A DNA stretch of 23,006 bases. Origin: Clostridiales bacterium. GTDB taxonomy: Bacteria > Bacillota > Clostridia > Christensenellales > UBA1242. A program made the translations under genes and the position numbers. Positions 6,398 through 14,908 of this stretch are shown here, one piece after another. Under the pieces are notes generated by a model that saw nothing but the letters and a program-made list of their open reading frames with translations, did not search any database and was not told where the DNA came from. Every line of letters begins with the position of its first letter. The first letter of the stretch is position 1. The stretch covers positions 1 to 23,006 of the forward strand of contig DMLH01000019.1 in NCBI GenBank assembly GCA_003453435.1. Direction: 5' to 3'.

Positions 6398-7186
6398 TTA
6401 TTGATATTTCTGCCTCATCTTCCTTCTAAATGCACCAAAAATGCCTTTATACTGTGACTTACAATCAAAAATTCTATTTTGACAATAATGAATATTTTTA
6501 GCCAAAACCTCAAAACTGTTTCCACCCTTTGTGCCATGTGAGGACATGCTTTGGTTCATAGAAATGCTGTCATCATCTGGTATAACACCAACAATATTAG
6601 ATTTTAATAAATTGCAAATTTGATTAATATCAATCATTTGACCGTTTAGTATTAAATCACCCCTTGCTCTATTAACAACAAATCCAACAGATGATAATTT
6701 ATAACTATTTAGTATTGTTAAAACTTTATCAGCATCTCTAATGCTAGAAATATGTGGCGTGCAAACAACAATGGCCTCGCTTGCGCTATAAACCGCCCTA
6801 TGAAAGCCACTATCAATGCCCGCAGGGCAATCAATAATAACATAGTCAAATATTTCACCCAAAGCATCAACAATTGCCTTAATATTATAACTATTAATTT
6901 TGGTTGTTGTAAAAATTTTATTGCTGGGCAATGTGTACAAATATGGGCATCTAACATCTTGAACAAGTGCTTGTTTTAGCCTACATTTGCCCTCAATTAC
7001 ATCGGAAATGTCATAAACAACTTTATTTTCAATACCCATAACAACATCTAAGTTGTTAAGCCCAATGTCCAAATCCAGCATCACCACCTTTTGACCAAGT
7101 TCTGCAAGTTTTATACCAATATTGGCACAAATTGTGGTTTTACCAACTCCGCCTTTACCACTTGTTACAACAATTTTTCGAGACAT
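6398..7186 (-). CDS. minD: Septum-site-determining ATPase MinD
   Basis: ParA-family ATPase that binds the membrane with ATP and recruits MinC and MinE. The 262 aa are normal length. The deviant Walker A is GKGGVGKTT at 10-18 (Lys11 and Lys16), with switch region MLDLDIGLNNLD and Walker B YVIIDCPAG. The C-terminus (about 246-262, GIFGAFRRKMRQKYQ) is a basic amphipathic membrane-targeting helix. CGGAGG lies 7 nt upstream of ATG. MinC is not in this window: the gene directly upstream is a GNAT enzyme. An own promoter lies 27 nt before the start. Confidence 0.95.
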   Translation of the reverse strand: MSRKIVVTSGKGGVGKTTICANIGIKLAELGQKVVMLDLDIGLNNLDVVMGIENKVVYDISDVIEGKCRLKQALVQDVRCPYLYTLPSNKIFTTTKINSYNIKAIVDALGEIFDYVIIDCPAGIDSGFHRAVYSASEAIVVCTPHISSIRDADKVLTILNSYKLSSVGFVVNRARGDLILNGQMIDINQICNLLKSNIVGVIPDDDSISMNQSMSSHGTKGGNSFEVLAKNIHYCQNRIFDCKSQYKGIFGAFRRKMRQKYQ

Positions 7187-7212
7187 CCCGCAACCTCCGT
7201 AAATATACGCCC

Positions 7213-7241
7213 ATTATAAAGCGTTAAAAGCAATTTGTCCA
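7213..7241 (-). promoter_or_regulatory. minD promoter
   Basis: TGGACA at 7241-7236, 17-nt spacer, perfect TATAAT at 7218-7213. An inverted repeat ATGAC-N7-GTCAT at 7251-7267 lies just upstream of the -35 and could be an operator. Confidence 0.75.
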
Positions 7242-7341
7242 CACAAAAAAATGACTGATTTTGTCATAATACAAAAACAGCCAAATTATTCATTTAATAT
7301 TTACAAATTAGTACAAAAACAACACATTTATTGCAATTGTT

Positions 7342-7809
7342 TTAATATTTACACTTAAACAAATTATGATTAAAAAAACTTTTGGTTTTGTAAGCGAATG
7401 TCAAGCCATACTCGTTAGTACCAACCTGCTTAAACCCATTTTTTTGATGAAAACATATTGACATTTGGTTATTTGGATTTACATTGCTTGTTATAAACTT
7501 AAAATTCTTTGAATGATTTTTTAAGTATTTTATCATTGCTGTGCCAATACCTGATTTTTGCATATCTTTTTTGACAGCAATCTGTTCGATATAAATATCA
7601 TTGCCAAAAATAAAACCTTCTGATAAGTACATATATCCAACAATATTGCCATTTAGTTTACAATATAAAACATATTTGCTCTCTTTATATAATTCTGTAA
7701 ATCTAATTGTGCCACCATTTTTTATATGATTTTGCAAACAAATATTTTCACATAATTTAACAATATTTTCATCGCTTGGCGTAGTTACATAAATTTTCAA
7801 ACCAATCAT
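7342..7809 (-). CDS. GNAT-family N-acetyltransferase
   Basis: Transfers an acetyl group from acetyl-CoA to an unknown amine. The 155 aa contain the GNAT core: IEQIAVKKDMQKSGIGTAMI (about 94-113), where QKSGIG is the pyrophosphate-binding Q/RxxGxG/A loop, and a motif-B region NPNNQMSICFHQKNGFKQVG (about 111-135) typical of RimI-like enzymes. AGGAG lies 6 nt before ATG. It sits between the MreB-like gene and minD, where Bacillus has mreC, mreD and minC. Substrate unknown. Confidence 0.85.
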   Translation of the reverse strand: MIGLKIYVTTPSDENIVKLCENICLQNHIKNGGTIRFTELYKESKYVLYCKLNGNIVGYMYLSEGFIFGNDIYIEQIAVKKDMQKSGIGTAMIKYLKNHSKNFKFITSNVNPNNQMSICFHQKNGFKQVGTNEYGLTFAYKTKSFFNHNLFKCKY

Positions 7810-7857
7810 ATTTACTCCTAATTGCTAAATAATTGTTTATTAAAAACTTGTAATAAA

Positions 7858-8835
7858 CTAATTATTATTCAAATAATATTTAGCACCGCCAATAATTGTT
7901 GCAAGTTTTGGCTCTTCTGGAATAAAGCACGGCAAAGCAACTTTTTGTGTTATGTAGTTTTCAAGACCAACCAAATTTGCAACACCGCCAGTAATTATAA
8001 TGCCATTAGGTGCAATATCACTTGCAATTTCTGGTGAACACAAATTTACAAGATGCTCAATTCCCGCACAAATATTATCAAAGAAATGCAAAACAGCAAC
8101 TCTAATATCGCTAGATAGTATAATTTCACTGCGTGGTTTTTTTGTGTCTATATCAACGCCACTAACCTCCATGTTACTGGTATCGTTTGGATATAAAGAT
8201 AAACATTCATTTTTAAATTTTTCTGCACTTAAAATGCTGATTTCTAGCCTTTTGGTGTTGTATATGTATTGCCTAATTGCTTCGTCCATATCTTGCCCGC
8301 CAAAGTCTATTGAAAAACCAGTGACAATGTCGTTTAAACTTACCACTGCAAAATCAGTCGTGCCCCCTCCAATGTTTAAACTTATATATGCACTTGGCTT
8401 ATTAATGTTAATATCTGCACCAACAAGAGATACAATTGATGACATTATTATTGATACATTACCTATTCCCGTTGAATAAATAACGTCCTTAAAATCTTCA
8501 ATTTGATTATCGGTTAGCCCATTAGACACGCAAAGTAGAACATCAACAGAATTAAAAATTGTTTTGCTAGGCACAACTCTTTTGTAAAATTCTGCAAACA
8601 TTTTTTCTGCCATAACCTTGTTAATAATTAGCCCTCTTTCAATTGGCGAAATAACAGTTATTGCCTCGCTTGTTTTACCAATAAGTTTTTTAGCTTCAGA
8701 ACCAACAGCAAAAAGCTCATCACTTCCAAATTTTGTTGCCACAAGTGATGGCTCCGCAATAATTAAACCACTTCCAATTCTATAAATATAAGTATTTGAA
8801 CTGCCAAGTTCAACAACTAAATGAATTTTAGACAT
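7858..8835 (-). CDS. Divergent MreB-like actin-family ATPase
   Basis: Likely a cytoskeletal filament protein organising cell-wall synthesis. The start at 8835 gives 325 aa (MSKIHLVVELGSSNTYIY) with TTGGAG 6 nt upstream; an in-frame ATG 24 codons earlier would cover the promoter and ribosome site. Actin-fold motifs are present: phosphate-1 VELGSSNTY (about 8-16), phosphate-2 SLNIGGGTTDFAVVS, adenosine motif IIITGGVANLVGL. Two normally invariant acidic positions differ from standard MreB: DLG is ELG in phosphate-1, and the Asp before IGGGT is Asn. It may be a specialised paralogue with a canonical MreB elsewhere. Neighbouring minD supports a shape/division locus. Confidence 0.8.
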   Translation of the reverse strand: MSKIHLVVELGSSNTYIYRIGSGLIIAEPSLVATKFGSDELFAVGSEAKKLIGKTSEAITVISPIERGLIINKVMAEKMFAEFYKRVVPSKTIFNSVDVLLCVSNGLTDNQIEDFKDVIYSTGIGNVSIIMSSIVSLVGADININKPSAYISLNIGGGTTDFAVVSLNDIVTGFSIDFGGQDMDEAIRQYIYNTKRLEISILSAEKFKNECLSLYPNDTSNMEVSGVDIDTKKPRSEIILSSDIRVAVLHFFDNICAGIEHLVNLCSPEIASDIAPNGIIITGGVANLVGLENYITQKVALPCFIPEEPKLATIIGGAKYYLNNN

Positions 8836-8851
8836 AATTAACTCCAATATT

Positions 8852-8879
8852 ATTTTATCATATTTTGCAAAAAAATCAA
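8852..8879 (-). promoter_or_regulatory. Candidate promoter of the MreB-like gene
   Basis: TTGATT at 8879-8874, 16-nt spacer, TAAAAT at 8857-8852 preceded by an extended TGA. The predicted start near 8845 leaves only about 10 nt of leader, beginning at the ribosome site. Confidence 0.5.
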
Positions 8880-8960
8880 CTTTATTGTTAAATTTAAAAG
8901 AAAACATAAAATAATTAAGTATCGTTTTACTGTAAAAATTAAATATTGCTATTTGTTTAT

Positions 8961-9004
8961 GTTATTAAAACTAAAAAAATTTGTTTTTGATTTAGTTTAT
9001 ATAA
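8961..9004. repeat. 15-bp inverted repeat upstream of the MreB-like gene
   Basis: Arms 8961-8975 and 8990-9004 match at 13 of 15 positions (GTTAT and AAACTAAA blocks) around a 15-nt centre. It is very AT-rich, so chance is possible. Confidence 0.5.
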
Positions 9005-9037
9005 CAAAAAAGCTAGAGTGTTAAACCACATCTAGCT
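9005..9037 (-). terminator. Intrinsic terminator downstream of the Ppx/GppA-HD gene
   Basis: AGCTAGA/TCTAGCT plus GTG/CAC with a one-base bulge, followed on the minus strand by six T. Confidence 0.85.
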
Positions 9038-9043
9038 AATAAA

Positions 9044-10561
9044 TTATAAAATTTCCAAATGCTTTTTAAATGCTTTGGCAAAATCTGAACGAACTTTCAT
9101 ACTTTCAGAAATTTCCATATCAGCAGGCTCTTCAACAATGGTTTTCATAATAACGCTATCGCCCAAAATATCACAACTGATATCTTTAATTTTGCCCAAT
9201 CCAAAACTATCAAGCATTGTTGCAAGTTTAACAATAACTGCAAGTTTTCTTACGCCTTCAAGATCTGTTTCTGAAACCATTGAATTGTACCTAACCCAGT
9301 CAACCATAGAAAAATCTTGCAAATTTTGTGATGCAACAACAAATGCTGCAAGCACTTGCTCATGATGTGCAACGCCTAAAACGTCACAATCAAGCACAAC
9401 GTTAAGCCCCTTCTTTTCAAAATTGATTGGGCTAACTCGCTTTCCGCAATCATGAAGATAACTAGCAATTCTTAAAACTTTAACAAAGTTTCTTGGCAAT
9501 TTATGAAGCACTTTTAATTGTTTAAATAAAATTAAACTTAATTCATAAACATTTGCTGTGTTTTGAAGGCCAGAATTATTGTAGTATAAATTTTGAGTTT
9601 CCAAACTTGCACCCAAAACATCCGAAATTGGTTTTTCGAGTGTTATAGGATTAACTTTGCCTAAAATATTTCCCTCTGATATGCCATAAGTTGAAACCAC
9701 AAACTTAGAGAAACCAGATTTTTCTGCAAATGCCTTAACCATGCTAACACCACTAGCAAGCATGTCCGCACTTTGACTTGATATACCTTTAAGTTTTTTT
9801 GTTTTGTCAATGTCTAAAGTTTTAACAAAATCGTAAACTTGATCCAAATCCTCTTTTGTAAACTGATATGAATGATCCCTTGCAAAAGGATATTTTTTCA
9901 ACTTTTTACTTAATTTTGCAATGCTTAAAAACACATCGCCAGTTCCAACAATTTGCGTTTCTTCATCAAGTTCTTTAAACCAATCCAATGATGCAACTTC
10001 AGTGGCAAAATCCTTAGTCATAACATCCATTGCTTCTGCTGGCGTGCTGTACTTTTCAACATATTTTTCCGCATAACTTACGGATCCAACATTAAAATAT
10101 GCCCTATTTAAACTATTCCTTCTGTTATACGCAAATACTTGAGATTCTGTACCATTAATGTTAAGAATAAGACCTTTTGGGCAATCTAAAGAATTAATAA
10201 AAGCAACATATAAATTAGATATCTCCTCATCCTGTGACATTATCTTAAATTTAAAATTAGTTGAACTGTATATTTCTTCAAAGAAACTTCTTTGATTCTT
10301 TGCATTTGCGTATTCATTTGTGGCTAATGCAAAACACTCAACAACTTTATATGCACTCATTAATGATTTGTAGGTTTTTAAAACACTAATTACATTAAAA
10401 ATGCTTTGTTGTTTAATTAATTCATCCGCAACCAAATCGCTTGCTATTTTAATTTTTGATTCTTCTTTTAAAAGCGTTACATATGATTGATTTTCTAATA
10501 CTTCTACAATTAAAAGTTTAACCTCTGTTGAGTTAAGTTCTACAATACCTAATCTTTTCAC
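9044..10561 (-). CDS. Ppx/GppA-type phosphatase fused to an HD domain, phosphate-binding motifs altered
   Basis: The family hydrolyses polyphosphate or pppGpp. The 505 aa have an actin-like N-terminal half (about 1-305) and an HD region (about 335-505) with SYLHDCGK (His370, Asp371) and AHHEQ (His399, His400). The Ppx landmarks are partly kept: ALATNEYANAKN (78-89), SQDEEISNLYVAF (109-121) with the expected catalytic Glu at 112 or 113, and YGISEGNIL (292-300). The first loop reads VELNSTEVK instead of DIGSNSxR, and the GGGSTE loop reads NINGTESQ (134-141). These are the phosphate-contacting loops, so catalysis may be weakened or lost. The start is GTG at 10561, supported by GAGGGA. It could be a regulator rather than an enzyme. 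Confidence 0.85.
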   Translation of the reverse strand: MKRLGIVELNSTEVKLLIVEVLENQSYVTLLKEESKIKIASDLVADELIKQQSIFNVISVLKTYKSLMSAYKVVECFALATNEYANAKNQRSFFEEIYSSTNFKFKIMSQDEEISNLYVAFINSLDCPKGLILNINGTESQVFAYNRRNSLNRAYFNVGSVSYAEKYVEKYSTPAEAMDVMTKDFATEVASLDWFKELDEETQIVGTGDVFLSIAKLSKKLKKYPFARDHSYQFTKEDLDQVYDFVKTLDIDKTKKLKGISSQSADMLASGVSMVKAFAEKSGFSKFVVSTYGISEGNILGKVNPITLEKPISDVLGASLETQNLYYNNSGLQNTANVYELSLILFKQLKVLHKLPRNFVKVLRIASYLHDCGKRVSPINFEKKGLNVVLDCDVLGVAHHEQVLAAFVVASQNLQDFSMVDWVRYNSMVSETDLEGVRKLAVIVKLATMLDSFGLGKIKDISCDILGDSVIMKTIVEEPADMEISESMKVRSDFAKAFKKHLEIL

Positions 10562-10583
10562 TTTTTCCCTCTTTTTTTAGAAT

Positions 10584-10611
10584 AAAAAACCGATTGTAAT
10601 ACTTAACAATC
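10584..10611 (-). promoter_or_regulatory. Hairpin with T-run in the Ppx/GppA leader, possible attenuator
   Basis: GATTGT/ACAATC 6-bp stem with an 8-nt loop, followed on the minus strand by GGTTTTTTATT, between the predicted transcription start and the GTG. The stem is weak. Confidence 0.35.
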
Positions 10612-10626
10612 TAATTTTCGATTAAG

Positions 10627-10655
10627 ATTATATCATAATATTTTATGTTTTTCAA
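10627..10655 (-). promoter_or_regulatory. Promoter of the Ppx/GppA-HD gene
   Basis: TTGAAA at 10655-10650, 17-nt spacer, perfect TATAAT at 10632-10627 with extended TGA. It lies downstream of the two TauE/SafE genes. Confidence 0.7.
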
Positions 10656-10709
10656 TTGTTTTAACAAAATAAATTGGTAATATTTATTTATTGTAAATAA
10701 ACATATAAA

Positions 10710-11129
10710 TTAACTTTTATTGTTTTTTGTTTTTTTGATTTTATTATCCGCTTTGTTCGACTTTTTTTTAAATGCAAACAGCAAAATTATATCAATAACG
10801 CCTGTCACAATTAAAAATATACCAAAATAAATTGATAATTTAGAACTATCAACAATAGTTGCTAAATACGAACTTGCAATTGAACTAATAATTCCAGTTA
10901 TTATAATTGGTATTGCAATTTTGTAATTTACAAGTTTATTTTTAAAATGTATTATTAACGCAACAACGCTCATTGGCAAAAAAGCAATTAAATTTATTGC
11001 TTGGGCATTTTGTTGAGTAAAATGTAAACCTATTGTTAAAAGAGGTATTAAGAGAGTACCTCCGCCCATGCCCATACCACCTAAAACCCCACCCAAAACT
11101 CCAAACAATATTGTTAAAAACACTTTCAT
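10710..11129 (-). CDS. Half-size TauE/SafE-family permease, second subunit
   Basis: TauE/SafE proteins are permeases implicated in export of sulfite, sulfoacetate or related anions. A usual member has about 250 aa and eight TM helices made of two similar halves. This 139-aa protein has about four TM helices and one copy of the family motif, GVLGGMGMGGGTLLIPLL (about 15-32), and ends in a Lys/Asn-rich cytoplasmic tail (about 120-139). It follows the other half by 20 nt in the same orientation. The likely functional unit is a heterodimer. Substrate unknown. The ribosome site is weak. Confidence 0.82.
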   Translation of the reverse strand: MKVFLTILFGVLGGVLGGMGMGGGTLLIPLLTIGLHFTQQNAQAINLIAFLPMSVVALIIHFKNKLVNYKIAIPIIITGIISSIASSYLATIVDSSKLSIYFGIFLIVTGVIDIILLFAFKKKSNKADNKIKKTKNNKS

Positions 11130-11149
11130 ATATATAAAATTAACCCCAT

Positions 11150-11521
11150 TTAAATTAAAATTTTAATGCCGGCTGCAATCATAATTAAACAAAAAATCAC
11201 TCGTAAAACAGTGTTGTTGGCTTTTTTTAAAAGCAAAGCACCAACAAAGCCACCAATAACAAATCCAATTGTTGTCAAACCTAAATCACCAAAATTAACA
11301 CTACCATTAATTAAATAAATAACAGCACTGGCAATTGAAATTGGCAGTATAGTTAAAATAGCAGTCGCATGTGCTTTTTTCTCTTCTAACCCTAAAATTA
11401 AAGAAAGTAAAGGCACAACAACCATGCCCCCACCACCCCCAAAAAATCCATTTAAAAAACCAACAAATAAACCGCCAATGAGGCCTGCAATTATAGCCTT
11501 TTTATTTATTTTTGTTTCCAT
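11150..11521 (-). CDS. Half-size TauE/SafE-family permease, first subunit
   Basis: 123 aa with about four TM helices and the motif GFLNGFFGGGGGMVVVPLL (about 21-39), followed by KKAHATAILTILP, a well-kept TauE/SafE segment. It is one half of a full-size member, and the second half is encoded 20 nt downstream. The two are related but clearly different (motif GFFGGGGGM versus GMGMGGGT), so this is a gene pair, not a recent frameshift of one gene: each has its own start, stop and complete helices. No obvious Shine-Dalgarno precedes the ATG. Confidence 0.82.
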   Translation of the reverse strand: METKINKKAIIAGLIGGLFVGFLNGFFGGGGGMVVVPLLSLILGLEEKKAHATAILTILPISIASAVIYLINGSVNFGDLGLTTIGFVIGGFVGALLLKKANNTVLRVIFCLIMIAAGIKILI

Positions 11522-11678
11522 ATTTTTATGTTTAGTATTTTTTTAAAAAATATTAAGTTTTAATAATTTTTTAGCATATTAAATAATAAGTTTGACAAAC
11601 CTTTAAAACTTTTGTAATTATTAAAACATTAGAAGTAAGATTGCGTATAAATAAATTATAATATTTGTAGTTTATTAT

Positions 11679-11707
11679 TTGCCATTTGGGAAAAATTTAT
11701 GTATAAT
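11679..11707 (+). promoter_or_regulatory. Promoter of the large surface protein gene
   Basis: TTGCCA at 11679-11684, 17-nt spacer, perfect TATAAT at 11702-11707. The leader of about 35 nt contains AAAAGGTGAG just before ATG. An upstream TTGACA at 11592-11597 lacks a good -10. Confidence 0.75.
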
Positions 11708-11748
11708 AGTAAAGTTTATATTTTATTACATAAATTAAAAGGTGAGAT

Positions 11749-14700
11749 ATGAAAAACGATATAATTAAAAACAAAACAAAAATTTTAGCATTTACAATGG
11801 CTTCATTTATGGCAACATCAAGTTTTGGTTTGGCTGTTAATGGGCTTGTAAAATCAAAACTTATTAAGGACACGGTTGAGGCATACAGCAGTGAACTAAG
11901 CATTTCAAATAACAATTTTACAAATCCATCAATTAGTTCAAGCACAACTCTTCCGGTTAGCCCAAACAGTTGGACTGAAATTGAAAAGCCAGAAAATGTA
12001 ACTGCAGGCGTTATTACTTTAGATAACAGCATTGCAACAACAGACAAGATTACAAACAGTTATAAATTGTCTGGCAACTTGCCTACAGATGGCGGTTTGG
12101 AGGACAAGCAAGTTTTAATGCTTAATGCAAGCACTGGAAGTGCAACTGCCGGATATAAAAGTGGCCAACTAACATTGTCAGCAAGCAGTTATTACGTTAT
12201 TAGATTTAAAGCATTTTGTAATAGTAGCACTTTTGGTTCTGCAAGAATTACAGGTAGCAGTCAACTTGAAAAATTTGACACAACACTAAGCGTAAGTACA
12301 AATGGTGTTTGGCAGGAATATAAAATTTTTATAAAAACCAGCAGCATAACCTCAACAAACGCAAACTTAGAACTTTGGCTTGGTAATGCTACAGATAAAA
12401 ACAAAAGTTCAGGAGCAATATTCTTTGACGATGTTTATGCCACAAGTTATGACAATGCAACTTTTGAACTTGCCTTGCAAAACAGTAAAACCGCCAATGA
12501 AAAATATAAATTTGTTAACTTAGACAGAGAATATTTAACATCAGGGCCAAAAAATAGCAGTTTTGAATCTGCACTAAGCGAAGATAATTGGACACTATCG
12601 GAAAATAATACATTGCACTCTGCAACCGAAACAATAAACGGAAGGTTTGATGTTGAAAACCACAATGGCACACATACAGAAGTTACTGACGAGATTAAAA
12701 ACTCAAATGTTTACAACAATCGCTATGCTTTACTTATAAACAACAAAGAAAGTGGCTCTGTTGGATACAAAAGTTCATATTTTACAATTAAGTCCAAAGA
12801 ACTTTATAAACTTTCATTTATTGTTAAAACGGGTAAACTTGAAAATGGTGCAACTGTAAAGCTTGTTGAAAGAAATCCTTACACAAATCCAAAACTAAGT
12901 GACGGCGTTAGCGACAACCCATATTACTACAAAAACTCAAGTTTTGAAGCAAGAACTTTTACAATGAGTGATATTAAAACCAATGACTATACAAATGAAT
13001 TTACAAATGGATGGAAGGAATACTCTTTCTATATTAAAGGTCATAGTTTAGTTGATACAGAAGTTAATCTTGAACTTTGGCTTGGCACTAGTGAAAAAGC
13101 TGAAAAAGGATATGTTTTCTTTGATGAATTCAAAATTCAAAATTTAACAACTAGCGAATACGATAGCAATTCATCTACAGGAACTGTTGCAAATTTAAGC
13201 CAAGATACAAAGGAAACCGATTTTAAAAATGCAGCATTTAATTTGGTTGAAATTAGTGATGTAAATAATGGCTACCCATATGCTCCTCTAAATTGGACGC
13301 TTGAAAGTAGTCAATCTACCGGGGTTAAAAATGGCGTTATCAACACAGCAAATGACAACTTTGCAATAGGCGTACCAGTTATACAAGCATTAGAAGATTA
13401 TTCAAACAATAACGTATTAATGATTGGAAACATATCAAGTAATAATCAAAAATATACAAGTTCTCAGTTAACTATTCCCGCAAATACTTACTCTAAAATT
13501 ACTGTTAAAGTTTTAACAACAGAATTAAATGGTGCAAAAGCAGGAATAAGAGTTATTAGCGACGGAGTAATACTTGGTGAAATAATGAATATCGACACAG
13601 GTGCATTGTGGAAAACATACACATTATTCATTAAAACCGGATATGAAGAAAAAATAATTAGTCTCGAGCTTTCACTTGGAGAAAATTTAGAAGGCACAGG
13701 ATATGCATTCTTTGATAATGTAAAATACAACGACAGTTTAACTGCAGATGATTATAAAGAATTGGATGCTGACAAAAAAATAGACCTTTCTAAAAATGAT
13801 TGGTCAAACATACCAGCAAAATCTACCGCAACACAAGGCTTATACAAACCTTATGGTTGGACAGCAAATTATGATAACGAAACTGACCTTGGCGCTATAA
13901 CAGCAGGTGTTATTGACACTATAAACTATGGCGACACAGAAATTGGATACTATGAAAGCAGTTTTGCATCACCAGAACATCCTGAAGGTGAAGGAAGCAA
14001 AGTTTTGATGATTAAAGCCACAAATGACTCATATTACACATACAAAACTGTTTCAACTTCTGCACTTTCAAATGGTAGTTATTACAAAATTTCAGTTTAT
14101 GTAAAAACAGATGGCATTGGGCAAATTGAAGAAAATATAAAATATAAAGATAGTAAAAACACTACTCCATACCCATATGGCGCAACAATAAACATTGATG
14201 GAATTGATGCAGAATTTACCGGAATTAACACAGAAGGTCAGTGGAAATTATATACTATGTATATAAACAGCACAACAGACAGCAACATTGCGTTAGAATT
14301 ATCACTTGGCAATGAAAATGCCAAAACACACGGCGCTGTTTACTTCTCATCAACATCAATCGAAAAAATTGAAGAAGAAGAATATGTAAACGGAATTAAA
14401 GCATTGGAAAATAGTTCTGTTGATAACATACTTGCTGTTGGTGACACTGATGTTGATAATGAAGAAGATAAGGAAGAAGACAAACAAGATAGTGGCGAAG
14501 TAAGTTTCAATTGGCTACTTGTACCATCAATTATTACAGGTTTAGCAATACTTGCAGCAGTTATTGGTGTAATTTGGAGAAATTATAGAAAAAAATCTCA
14601 CAAAAAACCAAAAATTCAAAAACCATATTCAAAAGAAAACTATAAGAGATTATTAGAACAACACAAAATTGAATTGGGTCAAATTAAAGAACAAAAAACA

Positions 14701-14907
14701 AAACTTATTACAAAGCAAAACAGTCTTGCCATAGAACTTAATAAAGCAAAAGCTGAAAAAAGTGAAAATGTTGATAAACTTGAAAAAGAATATGCTGAAC
14801 TTGCTAAAAAATTAGAAAAAGTCGAAGCAAAAAAACAAGAATCTAACAAAAAATACAAACAAAGGGTTGAAGACCTTAAAGCTATGGAAAAGGCTGAAAG
14901 AAGATAA
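11749..14907 (+). CDS. Large surface protein: signal peptide, four jelly-roll-like repeats, C-terminal TM and cytoplasmic coiled coil
   Basis: 1052 aa, not recognised as a named protein. Residues 1-30 form a signal peptide (basic start, hydrophobic core). Four diverged modules of about 200 residues follow. Each opens with an aromatic/W-rich strand (P..W), continues with VLMI/ALLI, a Y.S..L segment, G.W..Y..FIKT and LELxLG, and closes with a G-x-x-FFD-type strand near residues 224, 456, 653 and 864. This resembles the carbohydrate-binding (CBM4/9, galactose-binding-like) jelly roll and suggests glycan or wall binding. A Glu/Asp-rich linker (about 896-915) precedes one TM helix (about 919-941). 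A Lys-rich tail with a coiled coil (about 965-1052) would be cytoplasmic. There is no LPXTG motif. It is monocistronic with its own promoter and terminator. Ligand unknown. Confidence 0.85.
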   Translation: MKNDIIKNKTKILAFTMASFMATSSFGLAVNGLVKSKLIKDTVEAYSSELSISNNNFTNPSISSSTTLPVSPNSWTEIEKPENVTAGVITLDNSIATTDKITNSYKLSGNLPTDGGLEDKQVLMLNASTGSATAGYKSGQLTLSASSYYVIRFKAFCNSSTFGSARITGSSQLEKFDTTLSVSTNGVWQEYKIFIKTSSITSTNANLELWLGNATDKNKSSGAIFFDDVYATSYDNATFELALQNSKTANEKYKFVNLDREYLTSGPKNSSFESALSEDNWTLSENNTLHSATETINGRFDVENHNGTHTEVTDEIKNSNVYNNRYALLINNKESGSVGYKSSYFTIKSKELYKLSFIVKTGKLENGATVKLVERNPYTNPKLSDGVSDNPYYYKNSSFEARTFTMSDIKTNDYTNEFTNGWKEYSFYIKGHSLVDTEVNLELWLGTSEKAEKGYVFFDEFKIQNLTTSEYDSNSSTGTVANLSQDTKETDFKNAAFNLVEISDVNNGYPYAPLNWTLESSQSTGVKNGVINTANDNFAIGVPVIQALEDYSNNNVLMIGNISSNNQKYTSSQLTIPANTYSKITVKVLTTELNGAKAGIRVISDGVILGEIMNIDTGALWKTYTLFIKTGYEEKIISLELSLGENLEGTGYAFFDNVKYNDSLTADDYKELDADKKIDLSKNDWSNIPAKSTATQGLYKPYGWTANYDNETDLGAITAGVIDTINYGDTEIGYYESSFASPEHPEGEGSKVLMIKATNDSYYTYKTVSTSALSNGSYYKISVYVKTDGIGQIEENIKYKDSKNTTPYPYGATINIDGIDAEFTGINTEGQWKLYTMYINSTTDSNIALELSLGNENAKTHGAVYFSSTSIEKIEEEEYVNGIKALENSSVDNILAVGDTDVDNEEDKEEDKQDSGEVSFNWLLVPSIITGLAILAAVIGVIWRNYRKKSHKKPKIQKPYSKENYKRLLEQHKIELGQIKEQKTKLITKQNSLAIELNKAKAEKSENVDKLEKEYAELAKKLEKVEAKKQESNKKYKQRVEDLKAMEKAERR

Positions 14908-14908
14908 G

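Noticed and set aside
6257..6457. Plus-strand open frame across the minD-minE gap
   Set aside because: It runs through the palindrome and into antisense of minD, with no ribosome site or recognisable protein.
10710..11521. TauE/SafE as a frameshifted pseudogene
   Set aside because: Both halves have complete helices and motifs, separate starts and stops, and a normal 20-nt intergenic gap.
11697..12047. Minus-strand open frame of 116 codons over the start of the surface protein gene
   Set aside because: It covers the promoter, ribosome site and signal peptide of a well-supported gene; it is a shadow of that gene.
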